From contig NZ_LR134117.1 in NCBI RefSeq assembly GCF_900635445.1, positions 3,534,001-3,598,000 of the forward strand: a DNA stretch of 64,000 nucleotides, in the 5' to 3' direction. A model generated the notes under the pieces. That model ran no database searches and had not been told where the DNA came from. It was given only the letters and a program-made list of their open reading frames with translations. This document shows, one piece after another, positions 39,653-48,726 of the stretch (its first letter is position 1; each line of letters starts with the position of its first letter). The position numbers were made by a program, and so were the translations under genes. The stretch comes from Serratia odorifera (GTDB lineage: Bacteria > Pseudomonadota > Gammaproteobacteria > Enterobacterales > Enterobacteriaceae).

Positions 39653-42297
39653 ACGCTGCGCACTGTACCACCTGCCCGTACTGTGGCGTGGGTTGCGGCG
39701 TGGCGATTGCCGAGCAGAATGGCACGTTCAGCGTCGCCGGCGACCCCAACCATCCGGCCAATCAGGGGCGGCTGTGCGTCAAGGGCAGCGCGCTGGCGGA
39801 AACGCTCGATCTTGATGGCCGCCTGCTGCACCCGCAGCTAGACGGCCAGAACGTCGGTTGGTCACAGGCGCTGGACGCGGTAGCCGAGCGATTTAGCCGC
39901 ATCATCGCGCAGCATGGCCCGCAGGCGGTGGCGTTTTATGCCTCCGGCCAGTTGCTGACCGAGGATTACTACGTCGCCAACAAGCTGATGAAAGGCTATA
40001 TCGGCGCGGCCAACATCGACACCAATTCCCGCCTGTGCATGGCGTCGGCGGTGGTGGGTTATAAGCGGGCGTTTGGCGGCGACGCGGTGCCGTGCAGCTA
40101 TCAGGATATCGAATTGGCGGATCTGGTGATCCTGTGCGGATCGAATACCGCCTGGGCGCACCCGGTGGCCTACCAGCGGCTGAGCGCGGCGCGCCGTCGG
40201 CGACCGCAGATGAAAGTGGTGGTGATCGACCCGCGTGAAACCGCGACCTGCGACGGTGCCGATTTGCATCTGCCGCTGCGCCCCGGCAGCGACGCCGCAT
40301 TGTTCAACGGGGCGCTGCACTGGCTGGCGCAGCAGCAGCGGCTGGATCAGGATTTCCTGCAGCGTCATACCCTCGGTGCATCCGCTACGCTGGCTGCCGC
40401 TGCATCATGGACGCCAGCACGGGTGGCCGAGTTCTGCGGTTTGCCGCTCAACGCGGTGATGGCATTTTACCGCCTGCTGGCCGGAACGGAAAACTGGCTG
40501 ACGCTGTATTCGATGGGCATTAATCAGTCCTCTAGCGGGGCGGATAAATGCAACGCCATTATCAACCTGCATCTGGCGGGTGGGCGCATCGGCAAGCCGG
40601 GCTGTGGGCCGTTTTCGATTACCGGTCAGCCGAATGCGATGGGAGGCCGCGAGGTGGGCGGGCTGGCCAACCAGTTGGCGGCGCATATGGGATTCAGCGC
40701 AGCAGACACTGACCGGCTACAGCGTTTTTGGCGCTCGCCGCAGATGGCGCGCCAGCCCGGCTTGAACGCGGTAGCGTTGTTCCGCGCGGTGGCCGCCGGA
40801 CAGGTGAAGGCGGTGTGGATCATGGGCACCAATCCGGTGGTATCGCTGCCGGACGCCGACGTAGTGCGGCAGGCGTTAAAAGACTGCCCGCTGGTGGTGG
40901 TCTCTGACGTTATGGCCGCCACCGATACCGCCGCGCTGGCGCATATTCGCCTGCCGGCGTTGGCCTGGGGGGAAAAAGAAGGCAGCGTCAGTAATTCAGA
41001 GCGCTGCATTTCACGCCAGCGCGCTTTTTTACCTGCGCCTGGCGAAGCAAAAGCAGACTGGTGGATCATCAGTCAGGTTGCGGCGCGCATGGGGTTTGCC
41101 GACGCGTTTGCCTACCAGCATCCGGCCGATATTTTCTGCGAGCATGCGGCGCTGTCCGGCTTTGAAAACCACGGTAGCCGCGCTTTTGATATCAGCGGAT
41201 TGGCCGCGTACAGCCGCCAGCAGTGGTATCAGATGCCTCCCATGCAGTGGCCGATCAACAGGCAGCACCCGCAGGGCTGTCGACGGTTGTTTGCCGATGG
41301 CCGCTTTTTGCATGCGGACGGCAAGGCGCGCTTATTGCCGATTACCCCGCGGTTGCCGCATTCTGCGCCGTCAGCACAGTATCCACTGGTGCTCAACACC
41401 GGGCGCATTCGCGACCAGTGGCACACCATGACCCGCACCGGCAAGGCCGCGCGGTTGATGCGTCACATCAGCGAACCGTTTTGCGAGATCCATCCGCAGG
41501 ATGCTGTGCCGTTGGGTATTGATGACGGCCATCTGGTGCGCCTGAGCTCGCCACACGGCTGGATGATCGCGCGAGCGCAGCTCAGCGCAGGCCAACGGCG
41601 CGGCAGCCTGTTTGTGCCGATGCACTGGAACGCGCAGTTCACCGCGCAGGGGCGGGTGGACAGCCTGATCCCGCCGGTGGTCGACGCCGATTCCGGCCAG
41701 CCGGAAAGCAAGCATGCGCCGGTGCGTGTCAGTCGCTGGCACAGCCGCTGGCAGGCGGAGATTTTCTTGCGCCACGCCGCCGCGCCGCCGCGTGGGGTGT
41801 ATTGGAGCCGCGTGACGCAGCAGTCGGTCAACCATTTCATCATGGCTGGCCAACAGCAGATCGACGACTGGCCAGCCTGGTTGCAACAGCACTTTGGGCT
41901 GGATGGCCTGACGCTGCAAATCGCCGAACTTGCACAGCGTGGCTTCCATGCGATCGGTTGGCGTCAGGGCGAAGTGCAACTGGCCTTTTACAGCCGACGC
42001 TACGCGCCGACGCTGGATCGCAGCGCGATCCTTGCGGCGTTTGACCATGCGCCGCACACCGGTCCGCAGCGTCTGGCGTTGCTAGGCGGCCGCAGCGCCC
42101 AGGGCAGACCGGCGCCCGGAGCCACGGTGTGCAGTTGCTTCGGCGTGGGTGAAAATCGCATCATTGCGGCGATACGCCAAGGCTGCCACAGCGCGGCGAC
42201 GCTGGGGGAGCAACTGCAATGCGGTACCAACTGCGGTTCCTGCCTGCCGGAACTGAAAAAACTGATTCAACAGCATGCGACCCAGCGGGTGGCATAG
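39649..42297 (+). CDS. nasA: Assimilatory nitrate reductase catalytic subunit NasA
   Basis: 882 aa with a GTG start overlapping the nasB stop. The N-terminal [4Fe-4S] motif is CTTCPYCGVGCGV followed by a Cys in LCVKGSAL. Molybdopterin-domain hallmarks include RLCMASAVVGYKRAFG, where a Cys is the expected Mo ligand, and GSNTAWAHPVAYQRL. The C-terminus carries a BFD-like [2Fe-2S] module with VCSCFGVGENRI and CGTNCGSCLPELKKL, as in Klebsiella NasA. It reduces nitrate to nitrite in the cytoplasm. No indel was seen. Confidence 0.95.
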   Translation: MNAAHCTTCPYCGVGCGVAIAEQNGTFSVAGDPNHPANQGRLCVKGSALAETLDLDGRLLHPQLDGQNVGWSQALDAVAERFSRIIAQHGPQAVAFYASGQLLTEDYYVANKLMKGYIGAANIDTNSRLCMASAVVGYKRAFGGDAVPCSYQDIELADLVILCGSNTAWAHPVAYQRLSAARRRRPQMKVVVIDPRETATCDGADLHLPLRPGSDAALFNGALHWLAQQQRLDQDFLQRHTLGASATLAAAASWTPARVAEFCGLPLNAVMAFYRLLAGTENWLTLYSMGINQSSSGADKCNAIINLHLAGGRIGKPGCGPFSITGQPNAMGGREVGGLANQLAAHMGFSAADTDRLQRFWRSPQMARQPGLNAVALFRAVAAGQVKAVWIMGTNPVVSLPDADVVRQALKDCPLVVVSDVMAATDTAALAHIRLPALAWGEKEGSVSNSERCISRQRAFLPAPGEAKADWWIISQVAARMGFADAFAYQHPADIFCEHAALSGFENHGSRAFDISGLAAYSRQQWYQMPPMQWPINRQHPQGCRRLFADGRFLHADGKARLLPITPRLPHSAPSAQYPLVLNTGRIRDQWHTMTRTGKAARLMRHISEPFCEIHPQDAVPLGIDDGHLVRLSSPHGWMIARAQLSAGQRRGSLFVPMHWNAQFTAQGRVDSLIPPVVDADSGQPESKHAPVRVSRWHSRWQAEIFLRHAAAPPRGVYWSRVTQQSVNHFIMAGQQQIDDWPAWLQQHFGLDGLTLQIAELAQRGFHAIGWRQGEVQLAFYSRRYAPTLDRSAILAAFDHAPHTGPQRLALLGGRSAQGRPAPGATVCSCFGVGENRIIAAIRQGCHSAATLGEQLQCGTNCGSCLPELKKLIQQHATQRVA

Positions 42298-42311
42298 CGG
42301 AGGGTAGGTCG

Positions 42312-43132
42312 ATGAAAGCGATTGATATGTTGATCGCGTGTGCGCAGCAACGCCAGCCGGTGGTCGGCGGCGAGGTGTGGCTGGTCGGTGCCGGGCCGGG
42401 CGATGCCGAACTGTTGACCATCAAGGCGTTGCGGGCCATCAGTCAGGCCCGAGGTGCTGGTGTTCGATCGTCTGGTGTCGCCAGCGGTGATGGCGCTGGT
42501 GCCGAAGCAGGCGCTGCGCATCGACGTGGGCAAATCACCCCGTTGCCACACGCTGTCGCAGCCGGAGATCAACCAGTTGCCTGGTGGAACTGGCGCAGGC
42601 CGGTAATCGCGTCGTGCGGCTGAAAGGGCGGCGATCCGTTTATCTTTGGCCGCGGCGGTGAGGAAATGGTGGCGTTGCAGCGCCATGGCATCCCCTGTCA
42701 TATCGTGCCGGGCATCACTGCCGCCAGCGGCTGTGCCGCCGCGACCGGCATTCCGTTGACCCACCGTGACCATGCGCAGTCGGTGCGCTTTGTTACCGGT
42801 CATTGCCGTGATGGCGGACTGAAGCTGGATTGGCGCGCGCTGGTCAGCGACGGGCAGACGCTGGTGTTTTATATGGGCCTGGCGCTCGGTGCGAGCATTG
42901 CCGAGCAGTTGATGCGCCACGGCATGAGCGCCGAGACGCCCGTTGGCGATTATCGAACGAGGCACTCAGCCGCAGCAGCGGGTGCTCACCGCCACGCTGG
43001 TCGAATTGCCCGCGCTGCTGACTCGCGAACGCCCACAGTCACCCGGTTTATTGGTGATTGGCAGCGTGGGTCGGTCTCTACCGCGCCGGCCATTGGCAGG
43101 CGCAGCAGGTTACGCCGGCGGTGGCGGTTTAA
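42312..43132 (+). CDS. cobA: Uroporphyrinogen-III C-methyltransferase CobA (five apparent frameshifts)
   Basis: Restored length is 271 aa. The N-terminal [20 protein letters not shown] is the SAM-binding signature. After repairs, [20 protein letters not shown] and [20 protein letters not shown] are the two other family motifs. Insertions: C at 42449-42451, C at 42580-42581, G at 42625-42628, T at 42948-42950 and G at 43067-43070. It makes precorrin-2 for siroheme, the cofactor of NasB, which explains its place at the end of the nas operon. GGAGGG precedes the ATG. Its TAA overlaps the stop of the convergent sensor kinase gene. Confidence 0.88.
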
Positions 43133-45845
43133 GTTGCCGACGGGCGCTGCAGTTCCAACAGGGCGATAAATCGCAGCGTCAGCGCGTTCAGCCGCAGCAG
43201 TGCCACCGTCGGTTCCGCGCTGGTCGGTGGCTCTTGTTCCAACTGCTGGCAAACGGTGACCCGCGCTTTGGTAGCCTGCCAGCGCAAAACTGCCTTTCTG
43301 CCGGTGCAGCACCGCGGCGAACGCCTCCGGTTGCCCGGCGTTGGCAAGCAGTTGCTGTCGGTCGGCTTCACTGCTGCGTTGCAGTTCATCGATTAGCGTT
43401 GACAGCACCTGAGGCTGCCCGTCGCTCCATCGCCCGTATTTCCTGCATGTTCAAACCAATTGCCCGCTGTTCCTGCAGCAGGTTGCGCAAGTCTTTTTGC
43501 GTTAGCGGTTTGATCAATACCGCATCCATACCGGCGGCCAGACAACGGCGTTGCTCATCGTTAAAGGCATTGGCGGTGCAGCCGACGATCGGCTGGTAGC
43601 GCCGCTGACCGCGCTCCGCGTTCGCGCTGGGTCTGTGCCAACTGATAGCCGCTGAGGGTCGGCATCTGACAATCGGTCAACACCAGATCGGCGTGTTGCC
43701 GTTCCAGCCCACTGTAACGCCTGCATGCCGTTATCACAGGTGGTAACGTGATGGCCGAGCTTTCCAGTTGCAGCTTCATCACCGTCAGATTGGCTGGCAG
43801 ATCGTCTACTACCAGGATATGCAGCGCGGGGTCCAGCGCGCTGGGTGCCGATGAGGTCTGGGATTCGCTATGGACGGTGCTGCGTGGCAGGCTCAGCGTA
43901 AAGGAAAAACGCGAGCCGTGCTGCGGCGCTGAATCAATCTGTAACTCTCCCCCAGCAATTGTACCAACTGGGTACAGATTGCCAGGCCAAGCCCGGTGCT
44001 GGCCGGCGTATTGGGATCGGCCTGGACATACGGCTGCAATATTTTTTGCTGCATTTGCGGAGCAATACCGATGCCGCTGTCGGTGATGCTGAACGTGACG
44101 CGGTCGTATTGCGTATCCTGCGACTGAACGCTGACCTGCAGCGCTACAAAACCGCGTTCGTATATTTGATGGCGTTGCTCAGCAGGTTATTGAGCACCTG
44201 CGTCAGCTTTGTGCCATCCAACAGATAGTCACACTGCCAGGCGGCTTCGATGTCGCTGTCCAGTCGCAGCGCTTTTTGCGCCGCCAGCGTGGCGTAGGTT
44301 TCCAGCAGCTGCGTCAGCAAGGGGTACAGCGCGGTGGGCTGCGGTTGCAGATGCAGTTCTCCGGCTTCGATTTTCGAGATGTCCAACACGTCGCCGACGA
44401 TTTGCAACAGCTGGCGTGAGGCGGCATAGGCAATCGGCAGCGACGAGTCTGCCGCGTCTGGACGCTGGCTTTCCAGTTCCAGAATGCCGAGGATGGCGTT
44501 CATCGGTGAGCGGATCTCATGGCTCATGCGCGCCAGAAAATCACTTTTTTCGCGGCTGGCGTCGGTGGCTTGCTGCAACGCGTCGGCCAGATCGCGCTCC
44601 AGCCGCTTGCGTTGGCTGATGTCATACCAGCCTAGCAGCAGGCCCTGCGGCGTCATGCGGCTGTCGCTGTAGGCCGCCAGCCACTGGGCGATTTCCCGTT
44701 GCTCGCCGCGTATTACCATGGTGCGGTCGGAAAACTGCGGCTGCATGCTGCCGATGGCGGCAATGCGTTCCTGGTGGCCGATCGGTGGGGCGATGGGATG
44801 GTGCGCGGTGAAGTGTTCCAGCGTACTGCCAATGACCTGCTGGTGGGACAGCGCCAGCGACGTTAACAATGCCTGATTGCAATGGGTAATCTTGCCGAGC
44901 GGGTCGCACACCAGCAGCGGGGTGGGAATGCTGTTCAGCAGGGTTTGCCAATATTTGAGCGCATCGCGCAGTCCACGCTCGGCGCGGCGCCGGCGGAAGA
45001 TCTCGCTAAGCAGAAAGCCTATCAGAAACAGCGACAGCGCAGCGCTGATCCCCGCCAGCGGCGTCAGCCAATGGCGGGCAGTGGAAGGCGCGGGGCAGCA
45101 TGCCGTTGAGCGCCGCGTTGAGCAGCCAGCGCTGGTTGATCGACTGCGCCATGCCGTCAGGCAGGGCATCGATCGCCTGATTGATGCGGTCGAGCAACGC
45201 GTGCTGATCGGCGGCCAGCCATAGGCGCTGGGTGCTGACGATGGCCGGCAATGGGCGCACCAGTAATCTGCCCGGATACAGATTGCTGGCCAGCAGCGCC
45301 GCCTGGGTGGCGTCGCAAACGATGCCCTGAGCAGCGCCGGCATTCAACAGTCTGAGCGCTTCATGCAGGGTTGCCGCTTCACCGAGCGCCACGCCGGGGT
45401 AGGTCGTCAGCAAGGCGGCCTGTACCGGGCTGTGTCGCAAGGATAGCAAGCGCTGATGACGCAAATCCGGCATCAGTTGATGCTGCAACGGTAGGCTATC
45501 CCGCCGCACAACCAACGCCCAACGCTGCTGCCACAGCGGTTTGGAAAGCAGGATGCCGGTCGGTGGCGGTGAACTCTGCGGCGGCGGCAGGGCCAGCAGG
45601 ATACGCTGCTGGCTGAGCATTTGCGCCAGTTGGTCGCGGTTGGAGGCCGCCTGGGCGCTGAAGTGCAACCCGCTTTGGGTCGACAGCGCGCTCAGCAGAT
45701 CGCTGGCGGCGCCCTGTGGTTGGCGCTGCGCATCCAGATCGCTATAGGGCAGGCGATCGCGCAACAGGCCGATCTGTAGCGGTTCTGCCGACCAACCCCA
45801 GGCCGGCAACAGCAGCAATGGCAGCAGCCAGCGCATAAGGTTCAT
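43129..45845 (-). CDS. BvgS/EvgS-like hybrid sensor histidine kinase with HPt domain (many apparent frameshifts)
   Basis: About 900 aa when restored. Order: signal peptide ([14 protein letters not shown]), one periplasmic SBP-like domain ([20 protein letters not shown] onward), a transmembrane helix ([18 protein letters not shown]), PAS ([18 protein letters not shown]), HisKA with [20 protein letters not shown], HATPase ([17 protein letters not shown]), a receiver ([17 protein letters not shown], phospho-Asp in [14 protein letters not shown], Lys in IKPLTQKDL) and a C-terminal HPt with His in [14 protein letters not shown]. Breaks lie at 45092-45095, near 44157, 43949-43953, near 43773, near 43714, about 43605-43630 and about 43405-43430. 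EvgS/BvgS usually have two SBP domains; this has one. The start codon overlaps the upstream regulator's stop (ATGA). The ligand is unknown. Confidence 0.83.
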
Positions 45846-46452
45846 AGTCCGGCTTCGCGCAGATATTCAAACAGTTCAGCGTCGGAGCCGACGCCGATTT
45901 TCAACATGGCGCTTTTTTTTCTGTGCGCTGATGGTCTGCTTGGTACGGCTAAGCATGGCGGCGATGTGATTAACGCTATGTCCCTGCGCCAGCAGGCGCA
46001 CCACCTCCAGTTCTCGCGGACTCATGGCTGCCACGGTGACCGGCATCGCGCTGACGTTAGCGGGACGTCGCCCTTGCTGTAATGCTTTCAGGCAGGTGGT
46101 CAGTTCGCTGGTCAGGCTCTGCTTGTTGATCACCGCCCGCGCGCCGGCGGCCAGAATGGTCTTCACCAATCCGGGGTTGGTCATCATGGTGATCACGACG
46201 ATCGGTAACTGCGGGTATTTACGCCGCAGCGTTTCAATCAGTCTCAAGCCATCGCTTTGCCGATCGCCGGGCATGTTGAAGTCGGTAAGCAGTACATCCG
46301 GCTGTTTTTTCGCCAGCAGCGCCAGCAATTGATCTACCGTTTGCGCTTCGCCGCTGATGACAAAATCATCGCCGAAGCTGGTAGTGACCACGGTGCGTAA
46401 CCCAATCAGGAACACCGGATGATCGTCGGCTATTACCACGGTTTTTTTGCAC
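45842..46452 (-). CDS. RcsB-like LuxR-family response regulator (apparent frameshifts at both ends)
   Basis: About 200 aa restored. The receiver begins VVIADDHPVFLIGLRTVV and has the phospho-Asp in VLLTDFNMPGDRQSDGLRLI. The DNA-binding domain reads MSPRELEVVRLLAQGHSVNH, then TKQTISAQKKSAMLKIGVGS after repair. TDxxMPGD..xDGLxLI and TISxQKKSAMxKxGV closely resemble RcsB. An extra A in the 8-base run 45913-45920 (T on the plus strand) breaks the C-terminus. At the 5' end, a GTG at 46450-46452 with AAGGAG ahead joins the frame only if the A-run at 46442-46448 is one base too long; otherwise the first in-frame start is GTG at 46439. It is likely phosphorylated by the overlapping kinase. Confidence 0.85.
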
Positions 46453-46488
46453 TCAACGCTCCTTGAAACAACAATAAATACGGCAGGA

Positions 46489-47739
46489 TTAATGGGCCGT
46501 GACCAATGCCAGTACGCCGTTTACCCCGTGGTGTGGATGCGGTAATAACCGGCATTCAACCTGATGATAAACCGCATCGGGCAACAGCAACCGCAAGGCG
46601 CAGCAGGAGGGCTGCTGCGCTGAGGCGGCCGGATGACGCAACAGGCTGGCCAACGGCTCGCGATCGTCGGGATGTACATGCGCCAGCAGCAGCGTCAGGT
46701 TGGCCAACTGACGCGGCGGCATGCCGAAAATCGCTTCATGCGGCTGCCAGTCGAGACTTTCCGCCCCGGGCGTCAGGCAAAAAAAGGCCGGTTGGCGCGC
46801 CTGTAACAGGTAGCCCAACAGCTGCAAGCGCTGCTGGTGCTGCTGGTTGCGGGCGCGGTGCTGCTGTTCACGCGTGGCGACCAGTAGCCCGAGTGAAATA
46901 ACCGCCAACAAGTACAGCTGCGACGCTTCGACGGCCTGGGTGCCTGCCAGTGCGGCGGAAAAAGGGCCGTAGCCGTAAAGCGTCGCCAGGCTGACCAGCA
47001 GCGTCAACAGGATAAAGTACAGCGCCAGCGGCAGCAGCGGCCACAGCGCCGCCAACAGCAAGGACAATGCCAGCGCCATATACAGCAAGGCATGATTCAG
47101 CAACGGGTGCTGCAACAGGGGGGCCGGCAGGCAAAATATCGCCGCCACCAGCGGTAATACCCAGACGGCGGTATAGCCCTGTTGTCGGTTTAGCCAGCGG
47201 CCGCGATTCAGCCGGTGGATGATAAACAGCGGGGCGATCGCCAGGCAGCCGGTAGCGTTGGAGATGCTCCAGCTAACGAAATGCGAGACCACCGTCGGGT
47301 AACCAAGGGCCTTGAGCAGCAGGTCGCTGATTAACCCGCCGACGGCGCTGCCAAGATAGACCCCGCCCAGCAGCAGCAGGGTTTCTCCACGGTAGGACAG
47401 GTCGGTTGCATAGCGATGCACGCTGTTCCAGATCAGGGCGAGCGGGCACAGTATCAGTGGATCGACCAGCGCGAACGCCAGCGCGATATCCACCGGCCGA
47501 TCGTGCAGCACACTGACCGAGAAATGCATCACGCCGGCGCTGATCACCCACATCGGCCATTGGGCCGGTTGCCGGGTGCACAAGATGCCCAGCAGCAGGC
47601 CGGCCGGCAGCCAGACGGTGCTGGACAGGCTCCAGGGGTCGCGCGTTTCGAGGCTGATGGTCGCGAGCAGAAAGTAAAGCGCGATAAAGATCAGCCAATG
47701 TAATAGGCCGTAACGAAGAGATGTACGCCCGGCATCCAT
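46489..47739 (-). CDS. MASE1-domain membrane protein with degenerate PAS-like C-terminus
   Basis: 416 aa; the ATG at 47739 follows GGGAGAA and was preferred to a start 14 codons upstream. About eight to ten hydrophobic helices over residues 10-290 match the MASE1 sensory fold: LSSTVWLPAGLLLGILCTRQ early and SWSISNATGCLAIAPLFIIH in the middle. A cytoplasmic part (about residues 300-416) looks like a PAS/PAC segment (FGMPPRQLANLTLLLAHVHP then DDREPLASLLRHP). No GGDEF, EAL or kinase output domain is present, which is unusual for MASE1 proteins. It is 37-50 bases upstream of the response regulator, so it is probably the first gene of a three-gene signalling operon. It could feed a signal to the kinase. 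Confidence 0.8.
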   Translation of the reverse strand: MDAGRTSLRYGLLHWLIFIALYFLLATISLETRDPWSLSSTVWLPAGLLLGILCTRQPAQWPMWVISAGVMHFSVSVLHDRPVDIALAFALVDPLILCPLALIWNSVHRYATDLSYRGETLLLLGGVYLGSAVGGLISDLLLKALGYPTVVSHFVSWSISNATGCLAIAPLFIIHRLNRGRWLNRQQGYTAVWVLPLVAAIFCLPAPLLQHPLLNHALLYMALALSLLLAALWPLLPLALYFILLTLLVSLATLYGYGPFSAALAGTQAVEASQLYLLAVISLGLLVATREQQHRARNQQHQQRLQLLGYLLQARQPAFFCLTPGAESLDWQPHEAIFGMPPRQLANLTLLLAHVHPDDREPLASLLRHPAASAQQPSCCALRLLLPDAVYHQVECRLLPHPHHGVNGVLALVTAH

Positions 47740-47919
47740 GTGTTTCTCCCTTGCCGCTACCGTGATGAATAATGATAGCAATCTTCTGCGATTAGCAGAG
47801 GGTTGCTTTTCTGACTAGTCAAATATCTGTCCGCGTGTGCGTTTCTTATACTCCTTCCCACATTACGGCAACCGCCGAATCCCAACGGATTATTACTTGA
47901 TTAGCGAGGTCGGTACAAA

Positions 47920-48195
47920 ATGAAAAACGGTAAATTGCTTGGCGGCATTGGTGTGGTTTTCGCAACGGCGTTGCTGCTGTTCTGCTCCCTGGACTCGGTC
48001 GGCCATAGCGCACGTCTCAGTGGGCCGGTAATGGTGATGAAAGAAGGAACGGTATTGTTCGCGCTGAATGCATCGATGCAACAAAACCGTCAGCTTGACG
48101 GCCAATACCAACATGCGCGCGGCCTGTTTCAGCAGGCGGGCGGCAAATTGCACGGCGGTATGCAACATCTGATCGACAGCGGCTATTTTGCCTGA
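47920..48195 (+). CDS. Small exported or membrane-anchored protein of unknown function
   Basis: 91 aa, not recognised. Residues 6-28 (LLGGIGVVFATALLLFCSLD) form a signal peptide or anchor. The rest is soluble, with no Cys after the anchor and a Gln/Gly/His-rich second half (FQQAGGKLHGGMQHLIDSGY). It begins 180 bases from the MASE1 gene, transcribed divergently, and precedes the lipoprotein gene by 42 bases. Codon use and a reasonable upstream context support a real gene, but there is no family assignment. Confidence 0.6.
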   Translation: MKNGKLLGGIGVVFATALLLFCSLDSVGHSARLSGPVMVMKEGTVLFALNASMQQNRQLDGQYQHARGLFQQAGGKLHGGMQHLIDSGYFA

Positions 48196-48237
48196 TGTCA
48201 GGCGACCTTCCAGTTGATTAAACGCGAGGATATAAAA

Positions 48238-48681
48238 ATGAAATTAGTGATACTTTCCAGTGCGGTATTAGGCCTGGTCTGCCTGTTGAGCGGCTGTGTC
48301 TCTCCTGAACAACAGGCGGCGATGGATCGGGCGCAGTGCAGCGGTTACGGTTTTAAAGCCGATAGCGTCGAATTTGCCCAATGCATGCAAAAAATCGATA
48401 TTCATCGTGATGAAATGGTCGCGGCTGAAAATGCACAGTGGCAGCAGCGCATGGCGCTGGAAGAGCGGAAAAACGCGCGGCAAAACGACAGGCACAATAG
48501 CAGCAATACCGTGGTGGTGATCCACCGTGCCGCCGAAGAAATTCTGGATAAAACACCGGCCTTCGACCGCCAGGGCAACCCGAACTTTGATGCCGAGGGC
48601 AACTATCAAGGGCCGCATGGCGTCGGTGCGCTGGTCGGTCCGGAGGATAATCCGGATTTGAACCCCAACCTCGGCGGTTAA
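48238..48681 (+). CDS. Predicted outer-membrane lipoprotein of unknown function
   Basis: 147 aa starting MKLVILSSAVLGLVCLLSGC, a type II signal with lipobox LLSGC and cleavage before Cys20. The residue after Cys is Val, not Asp, so sorting to the outer membrane is expected by the +2 rule. The mature part is Gln/Arg-rich (EERKNARQNDRHN) and ends in an Asn/Pro/Gly-rich stretch (VGPEDNPDLNPNLGG). Two Cys (QCSGYGF, AQCMQK) could form a disulfide. It follows the small exported protein and may be in the same transcript. GAGGA precedes the ATG. Confidence 0.7.
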   Translation: MKLVILSSAVLGLVCLLSGCVSPEQQAAMDRAQCSGYGFKADSVEFAQCMQKIDIHRDEMVAAENAQWQQRMALEERKNARQNDRHNSSNTVVVIHRAAEEILDKTPAFDRQGNPNFDAEGNYQGPHGVGALVGPEDNPDLNPNLGG

Positions 48682-48726
48682 CTGAAGTGAGTGATTTTTC
48701 GCCGCCTGCTGGCGTGGTCATGGGGG

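Noticed and set aside
17422..46452. Genuine mass pseudogenisation of efe, put and nas genes
   Set aside because: Frames restore by single-base changes with no additional stops and conserved active-site residues; old pseudogenes would also show substitutions.
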